64,000 nucleotides of DNA, taken from positions 26,729-90,728 of the forward strand of contig NZ_JAAIWK010000014.1 of assembly GCF_011008565.1 (NCBI RefSeq). The letters run 5' to 3'. Shown piece after piece: positions 17,483 through 26,576 of this stretch. The position numbers were made by a program, and so were the translations under genes. Each line of letters opens with the position of its first letter. The first letter of the stretch is position 1. The stretch is from Heyndrickxia ginsengihumi (lineage in GTDB: Bacteria; Bacillota; Bacilli; Bacillales; Bacillaceae_C). Below the pieces are notes generated by a model. It was not told where the DNA came from, searched no databases, and saw nothing but the letters and a program-made list of their open reading frames with translations.

Positions 17483-18763
17483 TTGAGCAATGAAGCTTTG
17501 CTTGCGATTGGAATATTTATTGTTACATATGGATTGATTATTTCAGAAAAAATTCATCGTACGATTGTAGCGATGCTTGGCGGTGGATTGATTGTTTTAT
17601 TTGGAATAGTTGGACAAGATACTGCATTAGAACATATCGATTTTAATACTTTAGGGTTATTAACCGGAATGATGATTATTGTCAGTATTACAGCAGAAAC
17701 AGGTGTTTTTAAATATGTAGCCATATGGTCTGCGAAAAAAGTAAAAGGGAAGCCTTTATACATTCTTGTTGCCCTTTCTGTTATAACAGCATTTGGTTCA
17801 GCTTTTTTAGACAATGTCACAACAGTCTTGTTAATGGTGCCGATAACATTTAGTATTACTAGACAATTAAATATATCTCCGATGCCATTTTTAATCTCTG
17901 AAATATTAATGTCCAACATCGGCGGGACAGCGACGATGATTGGAGATCCCCCAAATATTATGATTGGAAGTGCTGTACATACATTAACCTTTGGAAAATT
18001 TATTACGAATTTAACGCCAATCATCCTAATCATTGTAATTATCACGATTCTTTTGTTGATTGCGATTTATCGCAAGCAGTTAAAAGTTGATGATAGCGTA
18101 CGGCAAAGAATTGTAGAATTAAATGAAAAAGATGAAATCAATAATCCAGCGCTAATGATCAAATCTTTAAGTATTATGTTGTTAACGATTATCGGTTTCT
18201 TTTTACATCAAATCATTGGTGTGGAATCTGCAACAATTGCGTTACTCGGTGCCTTTTTATTATTGCTGTTATCTGGAGAAAGCTATTTAGAGAAGTCCTT
18301 AGCAAAAGTTGAATGGACGACAATCTTTTTCTTTGTAGGTCTCTTTGTTCTTGTATCAGGACTTGAAGAAACGGGCGTCATTAAACAAATTGCCTCTTTT
18401 GTTATTAAATTAACAGGTGGAAATGAAATAGCTAGTTCTTTTCTCGTATTGTGGTTTAGTTCCATCGCATCTGCATTTGTTGATAATATCCCGTTTGTTG
18501 CAACGATGATCCCGCTCATCCAACAAATGGGGACGTTAGGGGTTCACGACTTAGAACCATTATGGTGGAGTTTATCTTTAGGAGCTTGTTTAGGTGGCAA
18601 TGGTACTTTAATCGGAGCGAGTGCAAACTTGATCGTTGCTGGGCTGGCTGGTAAAGAAGGATACAACATTTCGTTTGTAAAGTACTTTCTAATTGGATTT
18701 CCATTAATGCTCGTTTCGATTGTCATTTCAATGGTATATATTTATTTAAGATATTTATTGTAG
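17483..18763 (+). CDS. ArsB/NhaD family ion transporter (IT superfamily)
   Basis: This integral membrane protein has about 12 hydrophobic segments. The two pseudo-symmetric signature loops are visible: GGTATMIGDPPNIMIGSA in the first half and GACLGGNGTLIGASANLI in the second, with FLDNVTTVLL and AFVDNIPFVATMIP before them. The family includes arsenite permeases, NhaD Na+/H+ antiporters and the P protein; with no ars genes nearby, Na+/H+ exchange is the likelier role. TTG 17483 is preferred (8 bases after AAAAGGAG); ATG 17477 and GTG 17474 are in frame but too close. A terminator-type leader upstream suggests riboregulation. Confidence 0.85.
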   Translation: MSNEALLAIGIFIVTYGLIISEKIHRTIVAMLGGGLIVLFGIVGQDTALEHIDFNTLGLLTGMMIIVSITAETGVFKYVAIWSAKKVKGKPLYILVALSVITAFGSAFLDNVTTVLLMVPITFSITRQLNISPMPFLISEILMSNIGGTATMIGDPPNIMIGSAVHTLTFGKFITNLTPIILIIVIITILLLIAIYRKQLKVDDSVRQRIVELNEKDEINNPALMIKSLSIMLLTIIGFFLHQIIGVESATIALLGAFLLLLLSGESYLEKSLAKVEWTTIFFFVGLFVLVSGLEETGVIKQIASFVIKLTGGNEIASSFLVLWFSSIASAFVDNIPFVATMIPLIQQMGTLGVHDLEPLWWSLSLGACLGGNGTLIGASANLIVAGLAGKEGYNISFVKYFLIGFPLMLVSIVISMVYIYLRYLL

Positions 18764-18774
18764 GAGGTAAAGGG

Positions 18775-19056
18775 ATGAATGCTTTGCAATATAGTGTCGC
18801 TGCTGATAAAATTCTTCTCCAGGAAAATAAAAGAGATGAAGATATTGAGTTTATCATAAAGTTCCAAAAAGCTGAAATACAAAAAGACTTGCATGAGCTT
18901 AGACAATTTTTTGAAAACGATGCTGTTTATTCAGATGTTCTATTTTACACGTATAAAGATCATTTACAGGTAATTGTTAAAAAGGAATCGTATGTAAGTT
19001 TTATTCTCGGATTATTCAAATGGAAGCTGTTAAAAAACGTACAATGGAATGAATAA
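18775..19056 (+). CDS. Hypothetical protein
   Basis: This 93-residue protein begins 11 bases after the transporter stop with a strong TAGGAGG, so it is probably co-transcribed and translated. I do not recognise the family. It is acidic to mixed, with a helical middle (FIIKFQKAEIQKDLHELRQF) and a C-terminal beta-like part (YKDHLQVIVKKESYVSFILG). A role linked to the transporter is only an inference from the operon. Confidence 0.72.
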   Translation: MNALQYSVAADKILLQENKRDEDIEFIIKFQKAEIQKDLHELRQFFENDAVYSDVLFYTYKDHLQVIVKKESYVSFILGLFKWKLLKNVQWNE

Positions 19057-19061
19057 TGAAC

Positions 19062-19089
19062 GGGGGCTGCAGAAGCAGCTCCTTTTATT
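19062..19089 (+). terminator. Intrinsic terminator after the transporter operon
   Basis: GGGGGCTGC, AGA, GCAGCTCCT and then TTTTATT give a compact stem 5 bases after the stop. Confidence 0.8.
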
Positions 19090-19235
19090 ATGGAAGCAAC
19101 TTTGGTGGGAATTTTTCGCTCCAAGATATTCGCTTCAATCAACTGGTGTTTTAACAGGTAGTATTTAAAAAATGCGTTTTTCCTTATATGGCTGTTTGTG
19201 CATTCTTTGTTGTTTTTTTATCAAAAAAGAGTTGA

Positions 19236-19330
19236 TATCTGCTCCAGGTTGCTCGCTTTCCGTAGGCTGATGCTGAGCCTCTTCGACGTTGCACGCCTGC
19301 AGGGTCCATCTATCTCGCTAATCACGAGAA
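19236..19330 (-). repeat. Dispersed Bacillaceae repeat (diverged, reverse orientation)
   Basis: TTGCTCGCTTTCCG, TGAGCCTCTTCG and CGCCTGCAGGGTC are the core blocks of a GC-richer intergenic repeat common in Bacillaceae. In reverse orientation they match the copy at 62.6 kb (GACCCCGCAGGCG, CGCGGAAAGTGAGCA). It stands out from the AT-rich surroundings. The remaining bases of 19090-19574 hold no gene I can support. Confidence 0.6.
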
Positions 19331-19574
19331 AGTTATGAACAGTTTAAGTGAACAAATTATATAATAACAATCTTTTCTGAAGTGTATGATTTATAGGAGC
19401 TTGTTGCTTTAAAATCATGTGATGAACGAGGGAAGTTTATTATACGTAACACTTTTTCTCGTGAATAGTCGATCATTATCTCTTATGATGAAATATAATA
19501 AACTGAATATGTTGCTGTTTTCTTTCTGATGTTATAGTAAAGATACTGAAGTCGATATGAGAGGGGCTAACGAT

Positions 19575-20345
19575 ATGGGTGATAATAAGAGTGATGTTCA
19601 ACAGCAGTTTGGCAGAAGTGCAGAATCTTATGTACAAAGTAAGCTGCATAAAGAAGGGAAGGATCTGCAAAAGTTGGTAAGTATTGCACATATAGACGGC
19701 AGTGAAAAAGTACTCGATATAGCAACAGGCGGAGGGCATACGGCGAATGCTTTTGCGCCTATTGTAAATGAAGTAACTGCTCTTGATTTAACGAAGGAAA
19801 TGCTCGTGGCTGCTGAGCGATTCATTAAAGAAAATGGTCATGAAAATGTTCAATTTGTTCGTGGAGATGCAGAGAAGCTCCCATTTTCTGATGAAACATT
19901 CAATATCGTTACATGCCGAATCGCACCTCATCATTTTCCGAACATAAAGACATTTGTTTCTGAAGTATACAGAGTGCTTAAGAAGGATGGACAGTTTTTA
20001 TTAGATGATAACGTTGTACCAGAATTAACCGCATTTGACCAATTCTACAACACAATTGAAAAAATGAGAGATTACAGCCATTTCCGTGCCTGGAAAAAAT
20101 CAGAATGGCTGCAGCTCCTGGAAGCAACCGGCTTCGTCATTCAAGAATGGCATCGTTTTGAAAAACAATTTACTTTTGAACCGTGGTGCAATCGGATGAA
20201 TTTATCAATTACGAAAAAGGACGAATTAACAACATACATGATTAACACATCTGAAGAGATACGAAAGAAATTTGCAATTATAATTGAAAACAATAAAGTC
20301 ATTTCGTTCAAGGGAGAAGCAGTTGTGTTGAAGGCAGTGAAATAA
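19575..20345 (+). CDS. Class I SAM-dependent methyltransferase (YcgJ-like)
   Basis: ATG 19575 is used, since GAGGGG lies 8 bases before it; ATG 19557 is the alternative. VLDIATGGGHTANAFAP is the SAM loop, VTALDLTKEMLVAAE the ribose-binding acidic strand, VRGDAEKLPFSDETF motif III and HHFPNIKTFVSEVYRVLKKDG motif IV. The sequence resembles B. subtilis YcgJ along its length, including KKSEWLQLLE and FEPWCNRMNL. UbiE-type fold, substrate unknown. Confidence 0.85.
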   Translation: MGDNKSDVQQQFGRSAESYVQSKLHKEGKDLQKLVSIAHIDGSEKVLDIATGGGHTANAFAPIVNEVTALDLTKEMLVAAERFIKENGHENVQFVRGDAEKLPFSDETFNIVTCRIAPHHFPNIKTFVSEVYRVLKKDGQFLLDDNVVPELTAFDQFYNTIEKMRDYSHFRAWKKSEWLQLLEATGFVIQEWHRFEKQFTFEPWCNRMNLSITKKDELTTYMINTSEEIRKKFAIIIENNKVISFKGEAVVLKAVK

Positions 20346-20614
20346 TTGATCTTTAATGGTTAAGCATACCCCAACTACTAAAATAAAGCTATAGAAAAAT
20401 CTGCGCTGTTTTTCTGTTAATCTCGTATTCTCAAGAGGATAATCAATTTGATTAATATATTCGCTTTATGATTTTGCCTTCTAAACGTAATCAATGGATT
20501 TTTTATTTTGATTCATTTATGATAAGAAAAGGAATAGGTTTCTTTTCCTTAGCGAATCTAGCGGTAATAAACTTGATGCTGACTAGATTTTACGGGGATG
20601 AGGGGGAGAATGTC

Positions 20615-20694
20615 GAAATAAAGTTAGGATTGTACACTTGTTTGAACTTTATTTCATGAGGAGGTGCAACCAAAGCAAGCCAAAATGCTTTGGT
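20615..20694 (+). promoter_or_regulatory. Two hairpins flanking the ribosome binding site
   Basis: A perfect 11-bp stem (GAAATAAAGTT 20615-20625, AACTTTATTTC 20645-20655) ends 2 bases before GAGGAGGTG. A perfect 9-bp stem (ACCAAAGCA 20669-20677, TGCTTTGGT 20686-20694) follows it, and the ATG comes at 20702. The Shine-Dalgarno is thus nearly 40 bases from the start unless the second hairpin forms and brings it to about 11. Neither stem has a T-run. I see nothing else in 20346-20701. Confidence 0.55.
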
Positions 20695-20701
20695 GTTTAA
20701 A

Positions 20702-21445
20702 ATGAAAATTGCTGAAGGAATTGAAATGTTAGAAATTGAAGGAAATATGATGGGTAACCGCATGGTGATTAATCCGACACTACTTTATGATGGTCAACAT
20801 GCCGTTTTAGTCGATACTGGCATGCCTGGACAATTAGAGTTGATTCAAGCTGCGATGGCAAAAGCGGGTGTTCCATTTGAGCGAATTGACGGCGTCATTT
20901 TAACCCATCAGGATATTGACCATATTGGTGGGATACAGGATGTTATTAATGCGGTTGGAAAGCCCATTGATGTTTATGCACATGCTGAAGATCAGCCGTA
21001 TATTGAGGGAGAGAAGGAACCAATAAAAATGACACGTGAGCGCGTGACGCAAATGTTGTCAAGATTCCCTGAGGATATACGACCGCAAATGGAGAAAGTT
21101 TTTCGAAATCTTCCAACTGCTAAAGTGACGAAAGTCGTTGCTGACGGAGAAGTACTTCCTATTTTTGGCGGCGTTGAAGTTATTTTTACTCCTGGGCATA
21201 CACCTGGTCATATTAGCTTATACCATCGCCCAAGCAAGACACTTATTGCAGGTGATGCAACAGTTTCTCAAGATGGGAAAATTCTTGGCCCTAATCCGCA
21301 AGTAACACCTAATATGGAGCAAGCGCTTAAGTCTCAAAGCAAATTTACTCGTTTTGATGTCGCAAATCTAATCTGCTATCATGGTGGATTTTGTGATCAT
21401 GAAGTAAATGAACAATTTCGTAAATTGTCTGAGGACAATCAATAA
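20702..21445 (+). CDS. Metallo-beta-lactamase-fold hydrolase
   Basis: This MBL hydrolase of 247 residues uses ATG 20702 (TTG 20690 is in frame but lies inside a hairpin). The metal motif is LTHQDIDHIGG, the HxDxDH variant common in this family, followed by PGHTPGHIS (third histidine), IAGDATV (bridging aspartate) and LICYHGG (last histidine). It is likely a cytoplasmic hydrolase of the glyoxalase II/quorum-lactonase-like group; the substrate is unknown. The unusual hairpin arrangement at the ribosome binding site suggests translational control. Confidence 0.85.
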   Translation: MKIAEGIEMLEIEGNMMGNRMVINPTLLYDGQHAVLVDTGMPGQLELIQAAMAKAGVPFERIDGVILTHQDIDHIGGIQDVINAVGKPIDVYAHAEDQPYIEGEKEPIKMTRERVTQMLSRFPEDIRPQMEKVFRNLPTAKVTKVVADGEVLPIFGGVEVIFTPGHTPGHISLYHRPSKTLIAGDATVSQDGKILGPNPQVTPNMEQALKSQSKFTRFDVANLICYHGGFCDHEVNEQFRKLSEDNQ

Positions 21446-21466
21446 GTAGGTTAATTTCCTGCTTAA

Positions 21467-21500
21467 GGTCAGCCAGAGATTTCTGGTTGACCCTTTTTGC
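21467..21500 (+). terminator. Intrinsic terminator after the MBL hydrolase gene
   Basis: GGTCAGCCAGA and TCTGGTTGACC pair and are followed by CTTTTTG. Confidence 0.85.
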
Positions 21501-21558
21501 TTGTTAAAATTAGTTATGGGAAATATGAAATAAAAAATCATTATAAGGAGGAGACGGC

Positions 21559-23001
21559 ATGAAAGAAAAATACTATCCTTGGATGCTCCTCTCTGTTACG
21601 AGTTTAGGTGTATTACTTTCAACTTTAAATTTAAGCACATTAAATGTTGCGCTGCCAGAAGTAGCAACACATTTTCATGCGAATGAATTGGCCTCCAATT
21701 GGATCTTATTATCCTATATGTTGGTCAATACCATTTTTATATTAGTGTTCGGAAAAATTGCGGATATTTTTGGAAGACGAGGAATGTACTTAATCGGTTT
21801 GCTTGAATTCACGATTGTCAGTTTTTTATGCGGGATTGCGCCAAATGTCTGGGTATTAATTGTATTGCGTGCATTACAAGCACTTGGAGGAGCTCTAATT
21901 ATTACGAACACAACTCCATTAATTACAGATGCATTTCCTGCTAAAAAACTCGGAACCGGATTAAGCATTAATGTGTTAGTGGCGTCAATGTCTCAGTTAA
22001 TTGGGCCAGTTGTAGGTGGATTTTTAGTGTCTCATTTTGGTTGGCGCTGGGTATTTTGGTTTAACGTACCTGTTGGCATCATTGGGTTTATTTGGGGGAT
22101 GTTTACCTTAAGAGCTGTACCAGGAGAAGCAAAAGGTGAGAAAGTGGATTGGACTGGAAATGTCATTACTTTTCTTGGCCTTGGCGGTTTAATTCTTGCC
22201 ATGTCAGAAGGAGGAACTGCTGGCTGGGGAAGCCTTCCAGTTATAATTGGACTTATTTTATTTGTCGTGTTAGCCTTTATTTTTTTCGTGGTCGAAAAGC
22301 ATACTAGATTTCCGATGATCGATTTTACGCTTTTTTATGACCGACCATATGCAATGGCTAATTTAGCCACGTTTTTTAATTCACTCGCTCGTTCTTCGGT
22401 CATGCTATTAATTGCACTATTTTATCAAGTGGTAGACTCCGAAGACCCATTCATTGCCGGTCTAAAAGTATTGCCGATTACAATTGGCATGATGATCGGC
22501 TCTCTCATTGTTGGCGCACTAACAGTGAAGTATAGTGCGCGTTTGTTGTCAACTGCCGGTCTTTTTGGAACGTGTATTGGCATGTTGTTATTGACATGGA
22601 AAATTGGTGACCAAGACTCATTAATTTGGATCATGGTCGGACAATTGCTCATTGGAATTGGAACTGGTGTCTTCCAAACACCAAATACACAGTCTATTAT
22701 GTTAACAGTTCCCCATGAAAGGCGGGGGCTTGCGAACGGCATTCGTTCAATGCTACAAAACATGGGAGCAGTCATAAGTACCGCTTTATCTTTAATGATT
22801 GTGACGAGTTTACTGCCGCCACATTTAAAGTCAGCTCTTTATGCTGGTGCAGGAGCGCATATTAGCGCAGGAGATACACATTTAATCGTTATCGGATACC
22901 GGACCGCATTTTTAGTGATGCTCTTCTTAACCTTATTGGCAATTGCGGTATCTTTTTTGCGTAATACGAAAAAAGAAAAGCTTGTGAAACATCCTGTTTG
23001 A
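21559..23001 (+). CDS. MFS drug exporter, DHA2 (EmrB/QacA) family
   Basis: The 480 residues contain about 14 membrane segments, typical of the DHA2 drug:H+ antiporter group. LASNWILLSYMLVNTIFILV is the second segment, GKIADIFGRRGMYLIG motif A, VLRALQALGGALIITNTTP motif B and IGPVVGGFLVSHFGWRWVFW motif C. It probably exports hydrophobic or cationic drugs across the membrane; the substrate is unknown. ATG 21559 follows AAGGAGGAGAC. It stands alone between two terminators with no local regulator gene. Confidence 0.87.
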   Translation: MKEKYYPWMLLSVTSLGVLLSTLNLSTLNVALPEVATHFHANELASNWILLSYMLVNTIFILVFGKIADIFGRRGMYLIGLLEFTIVSFLCGIAPNVWVLIVLRALQALGGALIITNTTPLITDAFPAKKLGTGLSINVLVASMSQLIGPVVGGFLVSHFGWRWVFWFNVPVGIIGFIWGMFTLRAVPGEAKGEKVDWTGNVITFLGLGGLILAMSEGGTAGWGSLPVIIGLILFVVLAFIFFVVEKHTRFPMIDFTLFYDRPYAMANLATFFNSLARSSVMLLIALFYQVVDSEDPFIAGLKVLPITIGMMIGSLIVGALTVKYSARLLSTAGLFGTCIGMLLLTWKIGDQDSLIWIMVGQLLIGIGTGVFQTPNTQSIMLTVPHERRGLANGIRSMLQNMGAVISTALSLMIVTSLLPPHLKSALYAGAGAHISAGDTHLIVIGYRTAFLVMLFLTLLAIAVSFLRNTKKEKLVKHPV

Positions 23002-23029
23002 GGAATAGATTCATATATTTATAAAAGGG

Positions 23030-23068
23030 AAATCGGCTAAACTGTAAATAGTTTGCCGATTTTTATAT
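23030..23068 (+). terminator. Intrinsic terminator after the MFS gene
   Basis: AAATCGGC-TAAACT and AGTTT-GCCGATTT form the stem, with TTTATATG following. The stretch from here to 23368 has no recognisable gene. Confidence 0.8.
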
Positions 23069-23368
23069 GAGCGTATTGTCTTTAAATAAGAGTAAAATAT
23101 AATATTGTTATGTAAACTAAAAATGTTATTCAATACTTTATAAGCCTTCAGTTCGATCTTTATTTTCATGAAACAACAAAAAGTTCACAGAGACATACGA
23201 AATCCTACTATTGGTGCAGGACGGTGTCGGTTACTGCGCTTGCCTGGGAAATTGAAACTATCATTCCGTTAAAAATAAGATCAGGGAAAAAATTGGTTTA
23301 TTGCTGAATGCGAATTTGTATAGCCATGTTTCGCTAAAAAACAGGAAATAAGGTTTAAAATATAGCAA

Positions 23369-23917
23369 TTAAATATGTAAATAATCGGATTTGAACATGC
23401 TGTAATATAGGGTAGTGACATGTTTATTTCCTAATTTTTTTAAGACTTCTTTTTTGGTAAATTGATATGTAAATCCGCATTTTTCGTTTACTCTCTGTGA
23501 ATTATGATTAAAATCGAAATGTCCACACCAAATTAAATCTAATGCTCATTCAATAAATCCATAATGAATGATTCTTTTTACAGCTTCTGGCATGATTTCT
23601 TTCCCCCAGTATTGAGGATGCAATACATAACCAATTTCCCTTTGCTTTAAATCGGCAAGACTGTCATCTGGTTTTCTACTATGAAGACCGATGCTGCCAA
23701 TCATTTTATTCTCGTTTTTTAATACAATCGCATAAGTATCTTCGTTTTCGATAAAACTGTTTATGGCTTCTTTGCTTTCTTCCTCGTTTTTATGTGGCGC
23801 CCAACCAGCATTCGGTCCTACTAATTCGCTTTTAGCATATTCGTATAAATCCGTACTGTCAGATAATTTCCAGTTTCTGATTATTAATCGATCAGTTTTT
23901 AGCGGTTCCATAAACAA
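23369..23917 (-). pseudogene. GNAT acetyltransferase (RimJ/RimL type) with one in-frame stop
   Basis: The open part (23917 to 23549) reads MEPLKTDRLIIRNWKLSDST, then REIGYVLHPQYWGKEIMPEA and IIHYGFIE, where a TGA at 23548-23546 stops it. In exactly the same frame it continues ALDLIWCGHFDFNHNSQRVN, EKCGFTYQFTKKEVLKKLG, to TAA at 23371-23369. The full 182-codon length and the conserved motif B (SQRVNEKCGF) lie beyond the stop. One nonsense change therefore inactivates an otherwise intact gene, unless the stop is read through. The start has TAGGAGG upstream. Confidence 0.8.
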
Positions 23918-24287
23918 CCTCCTAATTCGTTTTTACAATATTATAACATTTGCTATGATAAGCTTATAGAAGCTTTAAAAGAATGTGGAAGGTTAGTAGT
24001 GCAGTACCTATCTTGAAATTGAAGACATTAGAATGATATGTGCATTGTTGCTGACAAGGTTGTTGATTAGAAGAACATCCTAATTGTTAAGTGGATTGAG
24101 GGTGCCTTCAAAAAAATGTTGCTTCTATAATTTGTAAGTGTACGTACTGTATGGTTAGTGGACCGATTACGATTTGTGAATGAAACTGATAAAATGGGCT
24201 GTTAAAATTGTACAATTTCCATTCAAGAACTTCGTACGACTCATTTATCATAAATGATCTTTCATCTTTTTAGAGGAGGGGGTTACG
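23918..24287. other. Intergenic stretch without a recognised gene
   Basis: AT-rich DNA between the divergent GNAT gene and the alpha/beta hydrolase gene. It should hold a promoter for each. I see no ORF with a ribosome binding site, no strong hairpin and no repeat. Confidence 0.5.
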
Positions 24288-24926
24288 ATTAAAGTTATTT
24301 TAATACATGGTTTTAATAAAACATCAAAGGACATATGGACATTAGAAAATAATTTAAAGCAGTTCGGATATGAATGCTTTTCTCCAGATTTCGAACTTAC
24401 ATATAAAGAGATTGAACATTCAACTGCCGTTTTAGAAGAGATTTTGGAAGAAATGGATACATTTCATTTAAAAACGGATGAAAAAGTCCATTTGATTGGT
24501 CATAGTACAGGTGGACTAGTGATTAGAAAATTAATTGCTAATTCGAAGTATGTCCATAAAATTGGCAGATGTGTTTTGATCGCGTCACCGAATAAAGGCA
24601 GCAGGCTCGCGAATATTGCAGGGAATATAAAGCCCTATGTTGAGATTTATAAGACATTAAAGTCTCTTCGTTATGAAAGTGTTGCAAAATTGAATCATAA
24701 TGATGAGACTGATATCGAAATGGCAGCAATTGCCGGGAATCACAACAATCTTTTATTAGGAAAATTAATTGGTGGTGTGAACGATGGCAGAGTCGAAGTC
24801 GAATCTGTTTATTTACCACATTTAAAAGACTTTATGATCTTGCCGTATGGGCATAAAGATATTCATCATCAGCCAGAAACGGCAAGATGGGTAGATGCCT
24901 TTTTAAGAACAGGTAAATTTCAATAA
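24288..24926 (+). CDS. Alpha/beta hydrolase, probable ATT start
   Basis: Reading from ATT 24288 gives IKVILIHGFNKTSKDIWTLE, in which VILIHGFN is the oxyanion strand and HG loop that the fold needs. VHLIGHSTGGLVIRKLI holds the nucleophile serine in GHSTG, and LPYGHKDIHHQPETARWV carries the catalytic histidine. GAGGAGGGGG at 24273-24282 ends 5 bases before ATT. The first ATG (24444) would remove the HG loop and would lie just before the nucleophile, so it cannot start an active enzyme. Either ATT is used, as in infC, or the start codon has mutated. The size, about 212 residues, suits a small lipase/esterase. Confidence 0.72.
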   Translation: MKVILIHGFNKTSKDIWTLENNLKQFGYECFSPDFELTYKEIEHSTAVLEEILEEMDTFHLKTDEKVHLIGHSTGGLVIRKLIANSKYVHKIGRCVLIASPNKGSRLANIAGNIKPYVEIYKTLKSLRYESVAKLNHNDETDIEMAAIAGNHNNLLLGKLIGGVNDGRVEVESVYLPHLKDFMILPYGHKDIHHQPETARWVDAFLRTGKFQ

Positions 24927-24931
24927 ACAAA

Positions 24932-24957
24932 AAACGCAGCATAATCAAGCCGCGTCT
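24932..24957. terminator. Bidirectional terminator
   Basis: ACGCAGC and GCCGCGT pair around CATAATCAA-like loop bases with A and T runs on both sides, serving the hydrolase gene (+) and the gmu operon (-). Confidence 0.7.
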
Positions 24958-24968
24958 TTGTGCCGTTT

Positions 24969-25844
24969 TTAGGGATGAAGCTTTTCATAAGCTTGTTTTG
25001 CTAGAAAAATGGCGCCGACGATACCCGAGTCATTTCCGAGTCCTGGAGAAATAATGTAATCAGATAATGATGCTGGTAATTGTATATAGCCGTTGATCAA
25101 TTCAACTAATTTACTTTGAATAAGTGGAAACAGTTGTTTTTGATGCATAACACCGCCGCCTAAAATCACTTTTTTAGGCGATAGTATTAACATGTACTGC
25201 ATAAGTGCTTGAGCGATATAGTAAGCTTCTATTTCCCAAACTTCTGTTTGATTCGCAAGCTCAACGCCCTTTTTCCCCCAACGTGCTTCAAGGGCAGGAC
25301 CGGAAGCGAGACCTTCTAAACAATCTTGGTGAAAAGGACAAGCCCCAAGATAGCGATCATCTGGATGACGTCGAACAAGAATGTGCCCCATTTCTGGGTG
25401 CGAAAGCCCGTCAAGTATATGTCCTTTTACAATCGCCCCTGCTCCAATGCCGGTGCCAACAGTCATATAAAGGCAACTATCTAAGCCTTTTGCAGCACCA
25501 AGCGAGATTTCGCCAAGGGCAGCACTATTTACATCAGTGGAAAACCCAACAGGGACATGGAGTGCATGTTCAACCGTTTGTTTGATCGGATAGTGCTGCC
25601 AAGCTGTTTTTGGGGTAGAGGTGATAAAACCGTAAGTTTCGCTGCTTGGATTAACATCTATTGGTCCAAAAGAGCCAATCCCGACAGCATTGACATTAAA
25701 TGTTGAAAAGAATGTTAGGACATTTTCCATTGTTTCATCGGGAGTACGGGTTAAAAACTGTACTTTTTCTTTTATGTGTCCGCTTTCATCACCGACAGCA
25801 CAAACGAATTTTGTTCCTCCTGCCTCGATTCCGCCAAATAACAT
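24969..25844 (-). CDS. gmuE: ROK family fructokinase GmuE
   Basis: This sugar kinase of 291 residues opens with LFGGIEAGGTKFVCAVG (phosphate-1 ATP loop). MTVGTGIGAGAIV is the second ATP-binding block, and GHILVRRHPD with CPFHQDCLEGLASG is the ROK zinc site (H, C, H, C pattern), close to B. subtilis GmuE (YdhR). It is assigned to phosphorylation of fructose or mannose in the cytoplasm. It is the last gene of the operon, 15 bases after gmuR, and is followed by the shared terminator. gmuF and gmuG, which follow gmuE in B. subtilis, are absent. Confidence 0.88.
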   Translation of the reverse strand: MLFGGIEAGGTKFVCAVGDESGHIKEKVQFLTRTPDETMENVLTFFSTFNVNAVGIGSFGPIDVNPSSETYGFITSTPKTAWQHYPIKQTVEHALHVPVGFSTDVNSAALGEISLGAAKGLDSCLYMTVGTGIGAGAIVKGHILDGLSHPEMGHILVRRHPDDRYLGACPFHQDCLEGLASGPALEARWGKKGVELANQTEVWEIEAYYIAQALMQYMLILSPKKVILGGGVMHQKQLFPLIQSKLVELINGYIQLPASLSDYIISPGLGNDSGIVGAIFLAKQAYEKLHP

Positions 25845-25859
25845 ATCATTTCACCCTCA

Positions 25860-26576
25860 TTACGTTTTTTGGATACTAACAGCTGTAAAAACAAACTTGT
25901 CATAACGATGTCGAGAAAAGGAATATTCAAATGGTACGCCTGTATTTAAGTATGAAATTTGTTCGACTTCAAGCACTGGATCATCCGGTGCGCATTGCAA
26001 ATATTGTTGGTCCAATTCGTTTGGTTTACATGCTCGAATTTTCCGGTGGGAACCAGCAATTGTTAGTTTTAGATGATTCTCAATATAGTGATAAATAGAG
26101 GAGTGCAGAACCTCATCTGTAATACCGCTAATTAAATCAGTCGGCATATATGTGTTTTCTATTACGTACGGCTCACCTTCAACAATTCTCAAGCGAATGA
26201 TATGATAGACAGGTGTTTTTGCACTAATCGCCAAGTGTGAAGCCGTTTCAGCATCCGGAAACATCACTTCATGTAAAATCACTTTACTTCGTACATCTTT
26301 GCCTTCCAGTAAGTGAGTAAGACCGAGAGATTCGTTTGTGCCGACATTTACAAGATGATTGTCTACTGCTGATTTAACGATAAAAGTTCCATGACCCCGT
26401 CTTCGATAGAGAAGTCCTTCCATGACTAACATATCCAATGCTTTTTTTACAGTCATCCGGCTGCATTTAAATTCCTTTGTGAGTGAAATTTCATCGGGAA
26501 TCGGTGCGTCTGTCGAATATTCTTTTTCTAATATTCTTCGCTTTACTTCTTTTGCAATCGTTTCATATTTTGTCAT
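25860..26576 (-). CDS. gmuR: GntR/HutC-type transcriptional regulator GmuR
   Basis: The start is ATG 26576 with GAAGGTG 5 bases before it. The N-terminal 70 residues are a GntR winged helix (YETIAKEVKRRILEKEYSTD, EFKCSRMTVKKALDMLVMEG, LLYRRRGHGTF). The rest is a UTRA ligand domain (PVYHIIRLRIVEGEPYVIEN, SFSRHRYDKFVF). In B. subtilis GmuR represses the gmu operon until a phosphorylated oligosaccharide binds. The likely operator is the 22-base palindrome at 30423-30444. Confidence 0.87.
   Translation of the reverse strand: MTKYETIAKEVKRRILEKEYSTDAPIPDEISLTKEFKCSRMTVKKALDMLVMEGLLYRRRGHGTFIVKSAVDNHLVNVGTNESLGLTHLLEGKDVRSKVILHEVMFPDAETASHLAISAKTPVYHIIRLRIVEGEPYVIENTYMPTDLISGITDEVLHSSIYHYIENHLKLTIAGSHRKIRACKPNELDQQYLQCAPDDPVLEVEQISYLNTGVPFEYSFSRHRYDKFVFTAVSIQKT

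Noticed and set aside
20468..20659. A 63-codon forward frame before the metallo-hydrolase gene
   Set aside because: No ribosome binding site, unnatural composition, and its end overlaps a perfect hairpin that looks regulatory.
25205..25585. A 126-codon forward frame within gmuE
   Set aside because: It is the shadow of gmuE on the opposite strand; the kinase motifs are on the minus strand.
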